NCBI RefSeq assembly: GCF_009711045.1
Contig: NZ_WMJX01000002.1
Span: 62,001 to 126,000, forward strand
DNA: 64,000 nt
DNA from: Myroides albus
Lineage (GTDB): Bacteria > Bacteroidota > Bacteroidia > Flavobacteriales > Flavobacteriaceae
Direction: 5' to 3'
Part shown: piece by piece, positions 17,157 through 25,876 of the stretch
Numbering within the stretch: the first letter of the stretch is position 1
Layout of the letters: each line of letters starts with the position of its first letter
Made by a program: the position numbers and the translations under genes
Notes under the pieces: generated by a model
Database searches by the model: none
Seen by the model: the letters and a program-made list of their open reading frames with translations, nothing else
Told to the model about the DNA's origin: nothing

Positions 17157-17753
17157 TTAGATAGATTTCATCAGTGCTATAATTTCACTTTCAACCTCTT
17201 TACCTTTATCTTTTGTGTACCATTTTTGCAGTTCGATTTTTCCTTGTTCATCAACTGTCCCGTGAGCCGCTTTGTAGTCTTCTACAAGTTTTTGAGCTAA
17301 AACAGGACGTGGTCCCCAATCAGCTACAACTTGCATCGTTTCCTTATCAACAATAATCAATTTTGGAATAGCTCTACCTCCATTAGTTAAAAACTGATCC
17401 ATCAAATCAAGGTTCTTGTCGCGGAACACAAGCTTTAGATCAATGCGGTCAGATGATTCAGCCATTTTATTAATCATGGGTACGATTTGCGCTGCATCAC
17501 CACACCAAGATTCAGAGATAACCAACCACAAGTAATCTTTTTTCAATTGTTGCAAATAAGCAGCAGCTTCTTCTCCGACTTTTAAAGTTTTATCTAATCT
17601 ATTCAAGCGCGTTTCATTCAATTGAGCATAGCTCAAATAACTCTCATCAATCTCTAAAGCAGCAATATTATTTGCCAAAGCTTCGCTAACGAAAGTTCTA
17701 AATTCACTGTAAGTAAAACTTTTATCAAGCGTTTTCAGGTCTATCTGTATCAT
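17157..17753 (-). CDS. Thioredoxin-like protein with a single active-site cysteine
   Basis: The 198-residue protein belongs to the Thioredoxin_9-type family found in Bacteroidota and Firmicutes. The motif SESWCGDAAQIVPM contains the only cysteine of the protein (Cys84); the resolving cysteine of CxxC is Ala. The cis-Pro element is in GGRAIPKLIIVD. No signal peptide is seen, so it is cytosolic. It cannot act as an ordinary dithiol reductase on its own; a monothiol, glutathione-like or sensing role is possible. It is transcribed alone from a TATCTTTG element 28 bp upstream. Confidence 0.85.
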   Translation of the reverse strand: MIQIDLKTLDKSFTYSEFRTFVSEALANNIAALEIDESYLSYAQLNETRLNRLDKTLKVGEEAAAYLQQLKKDYLWLVISESWCGDAAQIVPMINKMAESSDRIDLKLVFRDKNLDLMDQFLTNGGRAIPKLIIVDKETMQVVADWGPRPVLAQKLVEDYKAAHGTVDEQGKIELQKWYTKDKGKEVESEIIALMKSI

Positions 17754-17780
17754 TTTGTGTAAATTTATTCTTTGTTATTT

Positions 17781-17788
17781 CAAAGATA
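17781..17788 (-). promoter_or_regulatory. Candidate -7 element for the thioredoxin-like gene
   Basis: TATCTTTG on the minus strand matches TAnnTTTG exactly, 28 bp before the start codon. Confidence 0.55.
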
Positions 17789-17828
17789 CATCTTTTTTAA
17801 GCAAAACACTTTAACAATACAAAGGACT

Positions 17829-18623
17829 ATGAGTAAGAAAACTATAGGATTAGTTTTATCTGGAGGCGGCTACAAAGGACTCGCTCATGCAGGAGCATTA
17901 GAGTTTTTAGAGGAACAGAACATAAAGCCTACATCACTTGCAGGCACAAGTGCAGGATCAATAGTTTCCTGTTTGTATTCGTATGGAATGCCACCAAGAG
18001 AAATATTAGATTTTTTTAAGTCTGTCAATTTATTCAATTGGCAACATTTCACCTTAAAAAAAGCAGGCTTGATCGATGTAAACGCATTTGATAAATATCT
18101 AAACAAAGTCTTTAGTGATAAAACTTTGGGGGAACTAACTATTCCAGTGTATATTACAGCAACAGATATTTCAAAAGGCACTTTACATATTTTTGATAAT
18201 AATACAAAAGTAGCTGATGCTATTTTAGCTTCAAGTGCCTTCCCCGGAATATTCTCTCCCTACGAAATAGGGGATAAAATATATAGTGATGGTGGTATTG
18301 TAAACAATTTCCCTATCAATATAATGAAACAAGTAACCGATTTTGTTATAGGTATAAATGTTACACCAATCCAAGAAGTTCCACAAGACCAATTGAGTTC
18401 TATACGCGCTGTCACCCTTCGTGCCTATGAATTAATGACAGCTATGAGCAATATTCATCAGAGTAAGAAGTGCGACTGGTTGATTGAACCTCAAGAGTTA
18501 ATAAACTATTCTACTTTTGAACGAAATCGTCAAAAAATGGATAAAATATACAACATTGGGTATGAAGCCGCTAAGGAATCCTATCAAAGGAATCAAGATA
18601 AATTACAAAAAGCTATTTTATAG
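17829..18623 (+). CDS. Patatin-like phospholipase (RssA type)
   Basis: The 264-residue protein is a patatin-fold lipid acyl hydrolase. The oxyanion-hole motif GGGYKG is at 12-17, the nucleophile Ser41 in GTSAG, and the dyad Asp154 in SDGG. All catalytic residues are present. There is no signal peptide or beta-barrel domain, so it is an intracellular RssA/YchK-like enzyme rather than a secreted OMP-fused patatin. The Met at 17829 is chosen because it directly precedes KKTIGLVLSGGG. A purine run AAAGGA sits just before it. It is followed 46 bp later by pyrH, which has its own promoter. Confidence 0.9.
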   Translation: MSKKTIGLVLSGGGYKGLAHAGALEFLEEQNIKPTSLAGTSAGSIVSCLYSYGMPPREILDFFKSVNLFNWQHFTLKKAGLIDVNAFDKYLNKVFSDKTLGELTIPVYITATDISKGTLHIFDNNTKVADAILASSAFPGIFSPYEIGDKIYSDGGIVNNFPINIMKQVTDFVIGINVTPIQEVPQDQLSSIRAVTLRAYELMTAMSNIHQSKKCDWLIEPQELINYSTFERNRQKMDKIYNIGYEAAKESYQRNQDKLQKAIL

Positions 18624-18637
18624 AAGTATATAATCTT

Positions 18638-18645
18638 TATATTTG
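18638..18645 (+). promoter_or_regulatory. Candidate -7 element for pyrH-frr
   Basis: TATATTTG matches TAnnTTTG exactly, in the 46-bp gap between the patatin gene and pyrH; transcription would start about 20 bp before the pyrH ATG. Confidence 0.65.
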
Positions 18646-18669
18646 CAAAACTTTAAAAATAATCTTTCG

Positions 18670-19389
18670 ATGAAATACAAAAGAATTCTACTAAAATTAA
18701 GTGGAGAAGCTCTAATGGGAGATCAACAATATGGTATTGATCCAAAAAAATTAGCAGAATATGCTGCTGAAATTAAAAAAGTTCACGACTTAGGTGTTGA
18801 AATCGCGATTGTTATAGGCGGAGGAAATATTTTTAGAGGAGTTGCTGGAGCAAATGTTGGAATGGACCGTGTACAAGGTGACTACATGGGAATGCTTGCG
18901 ACAATAATCAACGGACTTGCTTTACAAGGAGCATTAGAAGCTGCTGGTATGTTAACAAGATTGCAAACTGCCTTAAAAATCGAAGCTGTAGCTGAGCCTT
19001 ATATCAAAAGAAGAGCAGTGAGACACTTGGAAAAAGGAAGAATTATCATCTTCGGAGCTGGAACTGGTAACCCTTATTTCACAACTGACACTGCTGCAGT
19101 ACTTAGAGGGGTGGAAATTAACGCTGACGTAATCTTAAAGGGTACAAGAGTAGACGGAGTTTACACGGCAGATCCGGAAAAAGACCCTTCAGCTATTAAA
19201 TTTGAAAAAATCACTTTCAGTGATGTACTGACAAAAGGATTAAACGTAATGGATACAACGGCATTTACACTAAGTAGAGAAAATGAGTTGCCAATCGTTG
19301 TATTCGACATGAATAAAGAAGATAATTTATTAAAAGTTTGTCAAGGGAACGATACAGTTGGAACAACTGTGTCTGTGAACATAAATTAA
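18670..19389 (+). CDS. pyrH: Uridylate kinase
   Basis: The 239-residue enzyme phosphorylates UMP to UDP in pyrimidine nucleotide synthesis. Motifs of the amino-acid-kinase fold are seen: [14 protein letters not shown] at the N-terminus, [10 protein letters not shown] near residue 55, and [13 protein letters not shown] near 135. The Met at 18670 matches the family start; longer frames would include the promoter. It forms a two-gene unit with frr, 9 bp downstream, a pairing widely conserved in bacteria. Confidence 0.96.
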   Translation: MKYKRILLKLSGEALMGDQQYGIDPKKLAEYAAEIKKVHDLGVEIAIVIGGGNIFRGVAGANVGMDRVQGDYMGMLATIINGLALQGALEAAGMLTRLQTALKIEAVAEPYIKRRAVRHLEKGRIIIFGAGTGNPYFTTDTAAVLRGVEINADVILKGTRVDGVYTADPEKDPSAIKFEKITFSDVLTKGLNVMDTTAFTLSRENELPIVVFDMNKEDNLLKVCQGNDTVGTTVSVNIN

Positions 19390-19398
19390 CCTATAATT

Positions 19399-19962
19399 AT
19401 GACAGAAGAAATCAACTTAATAATTGACTCTGCAAAAGAGTCTATGGAGAACACTGTAGCTCACTTAGAGAAATCATTATTAAATATTCGTGCTGGAAAA
19501 GCTTCTCCTCAAATGTTAGGAGCTGTGTTTGTAGATTACTACGGTTCTCAAACTCCGCTATCACAGGTGGCAAATATCAATGCTCCTGATGCGCGTACAT
19601 TAACTGTTACTCCTTGGGAAAAAAACATGTTACAACCTATTGAAAAAGCAATTATGATTGCAAACTTAGGATTGAATCCAATGAATAATGGAGATAACAT
19701 CATTATTAACATCCCTGCGTTAACAGAAGAAAGACGTAAAGACTTAGCGAAACAAGCTAAATCTGAAGCTGATGATGCTAAAATAGGTATCAGAAATGCT
19801 CGTAAAGATGCTAATAATGACATCAAGAAAGAAGAAAAAAACGGAACTTCAGAAGATATGTGTAAAGACGCTGAAGAAAGAGTTCAAAAATTAACTGACG
19901 CATTCGTTAAAAAAATAGATGATATATTGGCTGTTAAAGAAGCTGAAATCATGAAAGTTTAA
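19399..19962 (+). CDS. frr: Ribosome recycling factor
   Basis: The 187-residue protein splits post-termination ribosomes with EF-G. The long helical domain I and small domain II are as in the family; characteristic segments are LLNIRAGKASPQML and PALTEERRKDLAKQAK. It is co-transcribed with pyrH. A terminator follows directly after the stop. Confidence 0.97.
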   Translation: MTEEINLIIDSAKESMENTVAHLEKSLLNIRAGKASPQMLGAVFVDYYGSQTPLSQVANINAPDARTLTVTPWEKNMLQPIEKAIMIANLGLNPMNNGDNIIINIPALTEERRKDLAKQAKSEADDAKIGIRNARKDANNDIKKEEKNGTSEDMCKDAEERVQKLTDAFVKKIDDILAVKEAEIMKV

Positions 19963-19990
19963 AAAAAATCCGCAGGTTTGCGGATTTTTT
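19963..19990. terminator. Terminator of pyrH-frr
   Basis: A 12-bp stem AAAAAATCCGCA/TGCGGATTTTTT begins right at the frr stop and ends in a T-tract. Confidence 0.9.
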
Positions 19991-20057
19991 TATTTCTACT
20001 TCTTCGATAAGTTGTAGAGTATAAACTTCTAAAGAATTATTCTTATAATCAATTTTT

Positions 20058-20085
20058 AAAAAATCCACAGCACTGTGGATTTTTT
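20058..20085. terminator. Second terminator-like hairpin behind frr
   Basis: A 13-bp stem AAAAAATCCACAG/CTGTGGATTTTTT with a 2-base loop is bounded by A- and T-tracts. It resembles the hairpin 70 bp upstream closely. It may be a backup terminator or act in the opposite direction. Confidence 0.7.
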
Positions 20086-20179
20086 TTATACTCATCGCTA
20101 AAACATAATATTTATCATACGCTAATTCAATATGTTTCACTAACTTACAAGAATTAAATCACAAAAAACAGTAAGTATT

Positions 20180-21268
20180 ATGACTACAAGAACCTTTACA
20201 CCAGAAGAATTACAAAAATCTAATCCCGTATTTGGTCAGTTTTCCTTTGACAATCACGAACAAATTGTTTTTTGCCACGACAAAGATTCAGGACTAAAAG
20301 CTATTATCGGTATCCACAATACCAATTTAGGACCTGCCTTAGGTGGAACGAGAATATGGAACTATCAATCAGAATGGGAAGCTTTAAACGACGTACTTCG
20401 TTTATCCAGGGGAATGACCTATAAATCGGCAATATCAGGTTTAGATTTAGGAGGTGGTAAAGCAGTAATCATAGGAGATTCGAAAAAAGATAAGACTCCA
20501 GAGATGATTAAGGCTTTTGCTAAATATGTAGATTCACTAAGTGGTCGATATATAACAGCAGAAGATGTAGGTTCTACTACAGCTGACATGGATTTAATAC
20601 ACTCAATTACCCCACACGTAACGGGAATTTCAAAAGAGCTTGGTGGATCTGGTAACCCTTCACCTGTCACTGCCTATGGAGTCTTCATGGGGTTAAAGGC
20701 TGCGGCAAATTTCAAATGGGGTACCGATGACCTTAACGGCAAGAAAGTATTTGTACAAGGTATAGGTAATGTAGGCGAAACACTTGTAAAACACCTTACT
20801 GAAAATGGAGCTATCGTAACGATAACAGACATAAATAAAGAACGCGTAGAATACGTTTCTCAAAAATACAACACAAAGGTTTTCACAGGAGCTGATTTGT
20901 TTCTTGAAGATATGGATATATATTCACCTTGTGCTTTAGGAGCGACAATAAATGATGATTCTATTCACAAACTAAAAGCTCAAGTAATTGCTGGAGCAGC
21001 TAATAATCAATTGGCAGTAGAGCAAGTTCACGGCAAAATACTACAAGACAAAGGAATCGTATATGCACCAGACTTCTTAATCAACGCTGGAGGAATAATA
21101 AATGTTTTTGGGGAAATAGTTCACTATGGACAAGATGAAGCGTTAAAACGCACCGAAAACATCTACAACACAACGTTAGAAGTATTAAACGATGCTAAAA
21201 ATAAAAAAATAACAACCCTTCAGGCAGCAATGCAAAAAGCAGAAGAACGCATTTACAAAAAAAGATAA
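20180..21268 (+). CDS. ldh: Leucine dehydrogenase (Glu/Leu/Phe/Val dehydrogenase family)
   Basis: The 362-residue NAD-dependent enzyme deaminates branched-chain amino acids oxidatively. The catalytic region has Lys82 (MTYKSAISG) and Lys94 (GLDLGGGKAV); the Rossmann glycine motif is VQGIGNVGETL near 192-202; the NAD domain ends with PDFLINAGGIINVFGE. Short length and GGGKAV place it with leucine/valine dehydrogenases rather than glutamate dehydrogenases (over 400 residues). It lies alone between terminators. Confidence 0.92.
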   Translation: MTTRTFTPEELQKSNPVFGQFSFDNHEQIVFCHDKDSGLKAIIGIHNTNLGPALGGTRIWNYQSEWEALNDVLRLSRGMTYKSAISGLDLGGGKAVIIGDSKKDKTPEMIKAFAKYVDSLSGRYITAEDVGSTTADMDLIHSITPHVTGISKELGGSGNPSPVTAYGVFMGLKAAANFKWGTDDLNGKKVFVQGIGNVGETLVKHLTENGAIVTITDINKERVEYVSQKYNTKVFTGADLFLEDMDIYSPCALGATINDDSIHKLKAQVIAGAANNQLAVEQVHGKILQDKGIVYAPDFLINAGGIINVFGEIVHYGQDEALKRTENIYNTTLEVLNDAKNKKITTLQAAMQKAEERIYKKR

Positions 21269-21293
21269 CACAGTGTACTCACTAAGTCAAATG

Positions 21294-21327
21294 AAAAGTC
21301 AGCAGGTAATAGAGCTGACTTTTTTTG
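21294..21327 (+). terminator. Terminator of the leucine dehydrogenase gene
   Basis: AAAAGTCAGC pairs with GCTGACTTTT around a 10-base loop, followed by further T residues, 26 bp behind the stop. Confidence 0.88.
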
Positions 21328-21429
21328 TGAGGATAGAACTTTTAACTGAATCTAATCGAAAACAAAAAAAAGCGATACAATTTAATATGGGTATATGACA
21401 ATTATCTTCTATTATAGATAGAAAATTAC

Positions 21430-21437
21430 TAAATTTG
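21430..21437 (+). promoter_or_regulatory. Candidate -7 element for asnS
   Basis: TAAATTTG matches TAnnTTTG exactly, 56 bp before the asnS start. No -33 box of good quality is seen. Confidence 0.5.
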
Positions 21438-21492
21438 CGAGTATTTTGTTTTTTAAAAACAGACATACAGATTATTAAAATTATATTTCATC

Positions 21493-22926
21493 ATGAAACA
21501 TACGAAAATCGTCGATCTTCTAACAGGTAAAAACCTACTGCATGAAGTTAAAGCTAAGGGATGGGTAAAAACCTTTAGAAACAATCAGTTTATTGCATTA
21601 AATGATGGTTCTACAATCAACAACATTCAATGTGTAGTAGATTTAGACAAATTTCCAGCAGAGTTACTTAAAAAAGTAAATACAGGTGCTGCTATTTCTG
21701 TTACTGGTACATTAATCGAAAGCAAAGGAGCTGGACAGAACGTGGAAATTCAAGTAAATAAATTAAAAGTTTACGGCGAGGCGAATCCAGAAGAATACCC
21801 TATTCAACCTAAAAAACACTCTTTAGAGTTCTTACGTGAAAATGCGCATTTGAGAATCAGAACAAATATGTTCGGAGCAATTATGCGTGTTCGAAGTACT
21901 TTATCTTATGCAGTACACAAATACTTTCAAGATAATGGTTTCTTTTATTTCAATGCGCCAATCATTACAGGTTCGGATGCAGAGGGAGCTGGAGAAATGT
22001 TCAGAGTTACTTCTTTAGATTTTGACAACGTACCGAGAACTGAAGAAGGAAAAGTGAACTTCAAAGAAGACTTCTTCGGGAAATCAACTAACCTAACTGT
22101 ATCTGGTCAATTAGAAGCAGAAACTTATGCTATGGCTTTAGGTTCTGTGTACACATTTGGTCCTACATTTAGAGCTGAAAATTCAAATACTTCTCGTCAC
22201 TTGGCAGAGTTCTGGATGATCGAGCCTGAAGTAGCTTTTAATGACTTAGACGACAATATGGATCTTGCAGAAGATTTCATTAAATACGTTGTGAGATATA
22301 CCTTAGAAAAATGTCATGATGATTTAGTATTCTTAGATAAGCGTTTACAAGACGAAGAAAAGAACAAACCACAGGCAGAGAGAAGTGATATGTCTTTATT
22401 AGAGAAGCTAAACTTTGTATTGGAAAACAATTTCAAACGCGTTAGCTATACAGAGGCAGTAGATATATTGAGAAACTCTAAGCCTAATAAAAATAAAAAA
22501 TTCAAATACATCATCGATGGTTGGGGAGCTGACTTGCAAAGTGAACACGAGCGTTACTTAGTAGAAAAGCACTTCAAATGTCCTGTAATTTTGTTTGATT
22601 ATCCAGCTGAAATCAAAGCATTCTACATGAGAATGAATGAGGATGGTAAAACAGTAAGAGCAATGGATATTTTATTCCCGGGAATTGGTGAGATTGTAGG
22701 AGGTTCACAAAGAGAGGAAAGATATGATGTGCTTGTTGATAAAATAAAATCAATGGGTATTGATGAAGAAGAATTATGGTGGTACTTAGATACTCGCAAA
22801 TTCGGAACAGCTCCTCACAGTGGATTTGGTCTTGGTTTTGAAAGACTTGTGCTTTTTGTGACAGGTATGACCAATATTAGAGACGTAATTCCATTCCCAA
22901 GAACTCCACAAAGCGCAGAGTTTTAA
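21493..22926 (+). CDS. asnS: Asparaginyl-tRNA synthetase
   Basis: The 477-residue class IIb synthetase has the N-terminal OB-fold anticodon-binding domain (about residues 15-105) and the class II catalytic domain. Motif 2 lies around [20 protein letters not shown], and motif 3 is [12 protein letters not shown] near the C-terminus. [13 protein letters not shown] distinguishes it from aspartyl enzymes. The presence of AsnRS means Asn-tRNA can be charged directly. The gene stands alone. Confidence 0.97.
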   Translation: MKHTKIVDLLTGKNLLHEVKAKGWVKTFRNNQFIALNDGSTINNIQCVVDLDKFPAELLKKVNTGAAISVTGTLIESKGAGQNVEIQVNKLKVYGEANPEEYPIQPKKHSLEFLRENAHLRIRTNMFGAIMRVRSTLSYAVHKYFQDNGFFYFNAPIITGSDAEGAGEMFRVTSLDFDNVPRTEEGKVNFKEDFFGKSTNLTVSGQLEAETYAMALGSVYTFGPTFRAENSNTSRHLAEFWMIEPEVAFNDLDDNMDLAEDFIKYVVRYTLEKCHDDLVFLDKRLQDEEKNKPQAERSDMSLLEKLNFVLENNFKRVSYTEAVDILRNSKPNKNKKFKYIIDGWGADLQSEHERYLVEKHFKCPVILFDYPAEIKAFYMRMNEDGKTVRAMDILFPGIGEIVGGSQREERYDVLVDKIKSMGIDEEELWWYLDTRKFGTAPHSGFGLGFERLVLFVTGMTNIRDVIPFPRTPQSAEF

Positions 22927-22946
22927 GGGTCTTGATACTTATTAAT

Positions 22947-23017
22947 AATGTTTACTTTATCACATTTTTTTATTATTTTTGATAAATAATTATTTGTAAT
23001 AAAGTAAACATTTTTTT
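22947..23017 (+). terminator. Terminator between asnS and rpoN
   Basis: A 14-bp perfect stem AATGTTTACTTTAT / ATAAAGTAAACATT (22947-22960 with 22999-23012) encloses a 38-base AT-rich loop and ends in a T-run. The loop is long for an intrinsic terminator. Confidence 0.65.
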
Positions 23018-23039
23018 ATTCGCACAATTATTAAACAAA

Positions 23040-24497
23040 ATGCTTAAACAAAGTCTTCAATTAAAGTTATCGCAAAAATTATCACCTCAACAAATACAGT
23101 TGATGAAGCTAATTCAATTGCCTACTTTGGCCTTCGAACAAAGGTTGAAAGAAGAGTTAATTGAAAATCCAGCCCTCGAAAGTGGTAAAGAAAACGAATC
23201 TACGCATGAAGAAGATAACTATGCGGATGAATATGATGATTTTGACAATGACAGAATAGAGACTGAGGATATTAATATTGACGAGTATTTAAGTGATGAT
23301 GAGACACCTGAATACAAATTACAAGCTAACAACTACAGTAAAGATGATGAAGACTATGAAGCACCTATCATTGCTTTTGACAGTTTTCACCAAGATTTAT
23401 TAAACCAATTGAACACTTTCATCTTAACAGATGAAAACAGAGCTATTGCTGAATTTCTTGTAGGTAGTATCGACGATATGGGATATATACGCAGAGAAAT
23501 ACAGGATGTAGTCGATGACTTAGCTTTTACTCAAGGTATCTATACAGATGAAGCAACAGTTGAGAAAATCTTAACTATTGTACATGAATTAGAGCCATCT
23601 GGTGTAGGTGCCAGAAATTTACAAGAATGTCTACTGCTTCAGCTAAGACATAAAACACCTACAGATGCAATAGAATTAGCAAAAGACATCATAGAAAATC
23701 AATTCGACTCTTTTACTAAAAAACATTACGATAAGCTACTTCAAAAATACGGAGTGACCAAAGATCAACTTCGAAATGCCATAGACGAAATTGAAAAGTT
23801 AAATCCAAAACCAGGAAGTGCCTATGTTGGAAATAGCCGCATAGTAGAGCACATCACCCCTGACTTTACCATTAAAATAGTGGATGGAGAATTAGAACTA
23901 TCTCTCAATGGTCGTAATGCACCTGAATTACACGTTTCTAAGGATTACCAAGAGATGTTGCAATCTTACAAAGAGTCTTCTAAAAACAACAACGCTCAAA
24001 AAGATGCGGTTCAGTTTATCAAACAAAAGTTAGATGGAGCTAAATGGTTTATTGATGCTATTAAACAGCGTCAAGAAACACTTTATGTAACCATGCGCGC
24101 TATTGTGGACTACCAGGAAGAATATTTTATGACTGGTGATGAGACTAAGTTAAAACCAATGATCCTTAAAGATATTGCTGATGTAATTGGCTTAGACATA
24201 TCTACTGTATCAAGAGTGGCAAATAGCAAATATGTGGATACGCCTTACGGTACGCATTTAATCAAAAACTTTTTTTCGGAAGCTATGGTTAATGATCAAG
24301 GAGAAGAAGTATCTACTATTGAAATCAAAAAAATACTCCAAAACATCATTAATGATGAGGAAAAGAGCAAACCTTATCCTGATGATAAATTAGCTGAATT
24401 ATTAAAAGAAAAGGGCTATCCTATTGCAAGGAGAACAGTTGCTAAATATAGAGAGCAATTAGATATTCCTGTGGCGAGAATGCGCAAACGCATTTAA
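23040..24497 (+). CDS. rpoN: RNA polymerase sigma-54 factor
   Basis: The 485-residue sigma-54 has its three regions: the Gln/Leu-rich region I (LKLSQKLSPQQIQLMKLIQ), which binds the enhancer-binding activator; an acidic region II (about residues 50-110, rich in Asp/Glu); and region III with a helix-turn-helix and the RpoN box ARRTVAKYRE at 463-472. All essential parts are present. No activator of the NtrC type is encoded nearby. The downstream membrane protein gene starts 46 bp after the stop and could be co-transcribed. Confidence 0.96.
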   Translation: MLKQSLQLKLSQKLSPQQIQLMKLIQLPTLAFEQRLKEELIENPALESGKENESTHEEDNYADEYDDFDNDRIETEDINIDEYLSDDETPEYKLQANNYSKDDEDYEAPIIAFDSFHQDLLNQLNTFILTDENRAIAEFLVGSIDDMGYIRREIQDVVDDLAFTQGIYTDEATVEKILTIVHELEPSGVGARNLQECLLLQLRHKTPTDAIELAKDIIENQFDSFTKKHYDKLLQKYGVTKDQLRNAIDEIEKLNPKPGSAYVGNSRIVEHITPDFTIKIVDGELELSLNGRNAPELHVSKDYQEMLQSYKESSKNNNAQKDAVQFIKQKLDGAKWFIDAIKQRQETLYVTMRAIVDYQEEYFMTGDETKLKPMILKDIADVIGLDISTVSRVANSKYVDTPYGTHLIKNFFSEAMVNDQGEEVSTIEIKKILQNIINDEEKSKPYPDDKLAELLKEKGYPIARRTVAKYREQLDIPVARMRKRI

Positions 24498-24543
24498 TTT
24501 TTCTATTTAGTGAAGCTACACTTTGTTTTAAGGTAATAACAAT

Positions 24544-25164
24544 ATGGAAAAAACTCTTAAAATATTATCTTATCTATTTCACCCTATAGTAATTCCCCTA
24601 TTTACGGTATTGCTTTATTTTTACTTTACAAGTGACTTTTTTAATAGTACAGAAATACTCATTATATCCATTCAAGTGGGTATTATCACTATACTCTTAC
24701 CTATTACAATTTACCTGTTGTTACATTCCCTAAAGCTGATTAGTTCAACAGTTATGCTGAATAACCCAAGAGAGAGACTTCTTCCTTTCTTTGTCAATAT
24801 CATCTTGTTAATCAGCCTAAAAGATTACATCTTAATGGAGAATAGTGCGTACGAACTTAAGCTTTACTTTTGGGGATTGATATGCACCTATACTCTTTTA
24901 CTTCTCTTTCTTTTTGTCAAACAGAAATGCAGTACTCATATGGCGTTATTCTCATCGATGATTACCTTTACTGTTTACTTATTAGTTCAATATCAAATAC
25001 AAGGGCATATACTACTTATAGCAATGGTAATGCTATTAGGAGGAATTGGAAGTGCGAGATTATACCTAAAAGCACACACTTCGTTAGAGGTTATTTTAGG
25101 AACAATAATTGGAATACTACCTCAATTTTTCTTTATATACAACGCTAAGATATTTACTTTATAA
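24544..25164 (+). CDS. Membrane protein with PAP2-like C-terminal motif
   Basis: The 206-residue protein consists of about six to seven hydrophobic helices. Its C-terminus ARLYLKAHTSLEVILGTIIG resembles motif 3 of PAP2 phosphatases (Arg, His and an acidic residue before a Gly-rich helix), but motifs 1 and 2 (KxxxxxxRP and PSGH) are not visible. It may be a degenerate member that lost catalysis, or only structurally similar. It follows rpoN in the same direction. Its stop overlaps that of the beta-barrel gene on the other strand by 6 bp. Confidence 0.75.
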   Translation: MEKTLKILSYLFHPIVIPLFTVLLYFYFTSDFFNSTEILIISIQVGIITILLPITIYLLLHSLKLISSTVMLNNPRERLLPFFVNIILLISLKDYILMENSAYELKLYFWGLICTYTLLLLFLFVKQKCSTHMALFSSMITFTVYLLVQYQIQGHILLIAMVMLLGGIGSARLYLKAHTSLEVILGTIIGILPQFFFIYNAKIFTL

Positions 25165-25866
25165 AATGTAAAACATTAGCCCTACATTCAACATCTTCAA
25201 ACGTTGAGAGTCATTAGCAATCATATCTTTTTTATAGATATTGTTCAATCCGTAGTACACGTAGAAATTCCACGTATTAAATCCAAGTGAAGCATAAACA
25301 CCATAGAGCCATTTATTCAAATTATCGTCATTTCGATAATACCTTGTATATTCACTCGTCTTAGTTTTAAAGCGGTCACTGAAACGATAACTGGCTTTGA
25401 ATCCTAAATACACACGCCAAAACTTATGGCTATCAGGAGTTGAATTTCTCCAGCGAAATTCTATAGGAAAATCAATAGAGTGAATTGATAAAGCACTTTG
25501 TTTATAACTGTCCAAGATGACATAATCTAAATTCTCATTTAAACCAAAACTACTTCTCAAGTTTAAATAAGAGTAACCTATCCCAGGAGCAATTGCTACA
25601 GTGCGACTTTTATTAATTGGAAAATCGCGCAAAAATCCACCATTTACACCAATAGAAAATGAATAAGGTGAATAACCTGCGGGTTTATCTTGCATCAAAG
25701 TATGAGTCACACCAAAATAAAACTGATCTTCTCTGTACTTATAATCAACTTCCTTAATCACTGAAGTCAAACTGTCCGTCGCTACGAATTCTTCTCCTTC
25801 TATCTGACCGAATGAAATAGAAATGATATGAAAGAACAATACAGTAAAAAAGATTTTTTTATTCAT
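25159..25866 (-). CDS. Outer-membrane beta-barrel protein (PorT-family-like)
   Basis: The 235-residue protein has a signal peptide (MNKKIFFTVLFFHIISISFGQ) and a mature part of alternating aromatic/hydrophobic strands (YFGVTHTL, FSIGVNGGF, AIAPGIGYSYLNL, FRWRNS), ending in FYIL, as in eight-to-ten-stranded OmpA/PorT-like barrels. It is probably not the type IX secretion protein PorT/SprT itself. It is the third gene of a dxs-DUF3078-barrel operon, 10 bp after the DUF3078 gene. Confidence 0.8.
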   Translation of the reverse strand: MNKKIFFTVLFFHIISISFGQIEGEEFVATDSLTSVIKEVDYKYREDQFYFGVTHTLMQDKPAGYSPYSFSIGVNGGFLRDFPINKSRTVAIAPGIGYSYLNLRSSFGLNENLDYVILDSYKQSALSIHSIDFPIEFRWRNSTPDSHKFWRVYLGFKASYRFSDRFKTKTSEYTRYYRNDDNLNKWLYGVYASLGFNTWNFYVYYGLNNIYKKDMIANDSQRLKMLNVGLMFYIL

Positions 25867-25876
25867 AGCTACTATT

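Noticed and set aside
19949..20140. 63-codon minus-strand frame between frr and ldh
   Set aside because: It spans both terminator hairpins and ends inside frr; the lysine-rich peptide reflects the A/T tracts.
25159..25866. The barrel gene as the type IX secretion protein PorT
   Set aside because: General barrel features fit, but the specific sequence does not match what I know of PorT/SprT; it is called PorT-family-like only.
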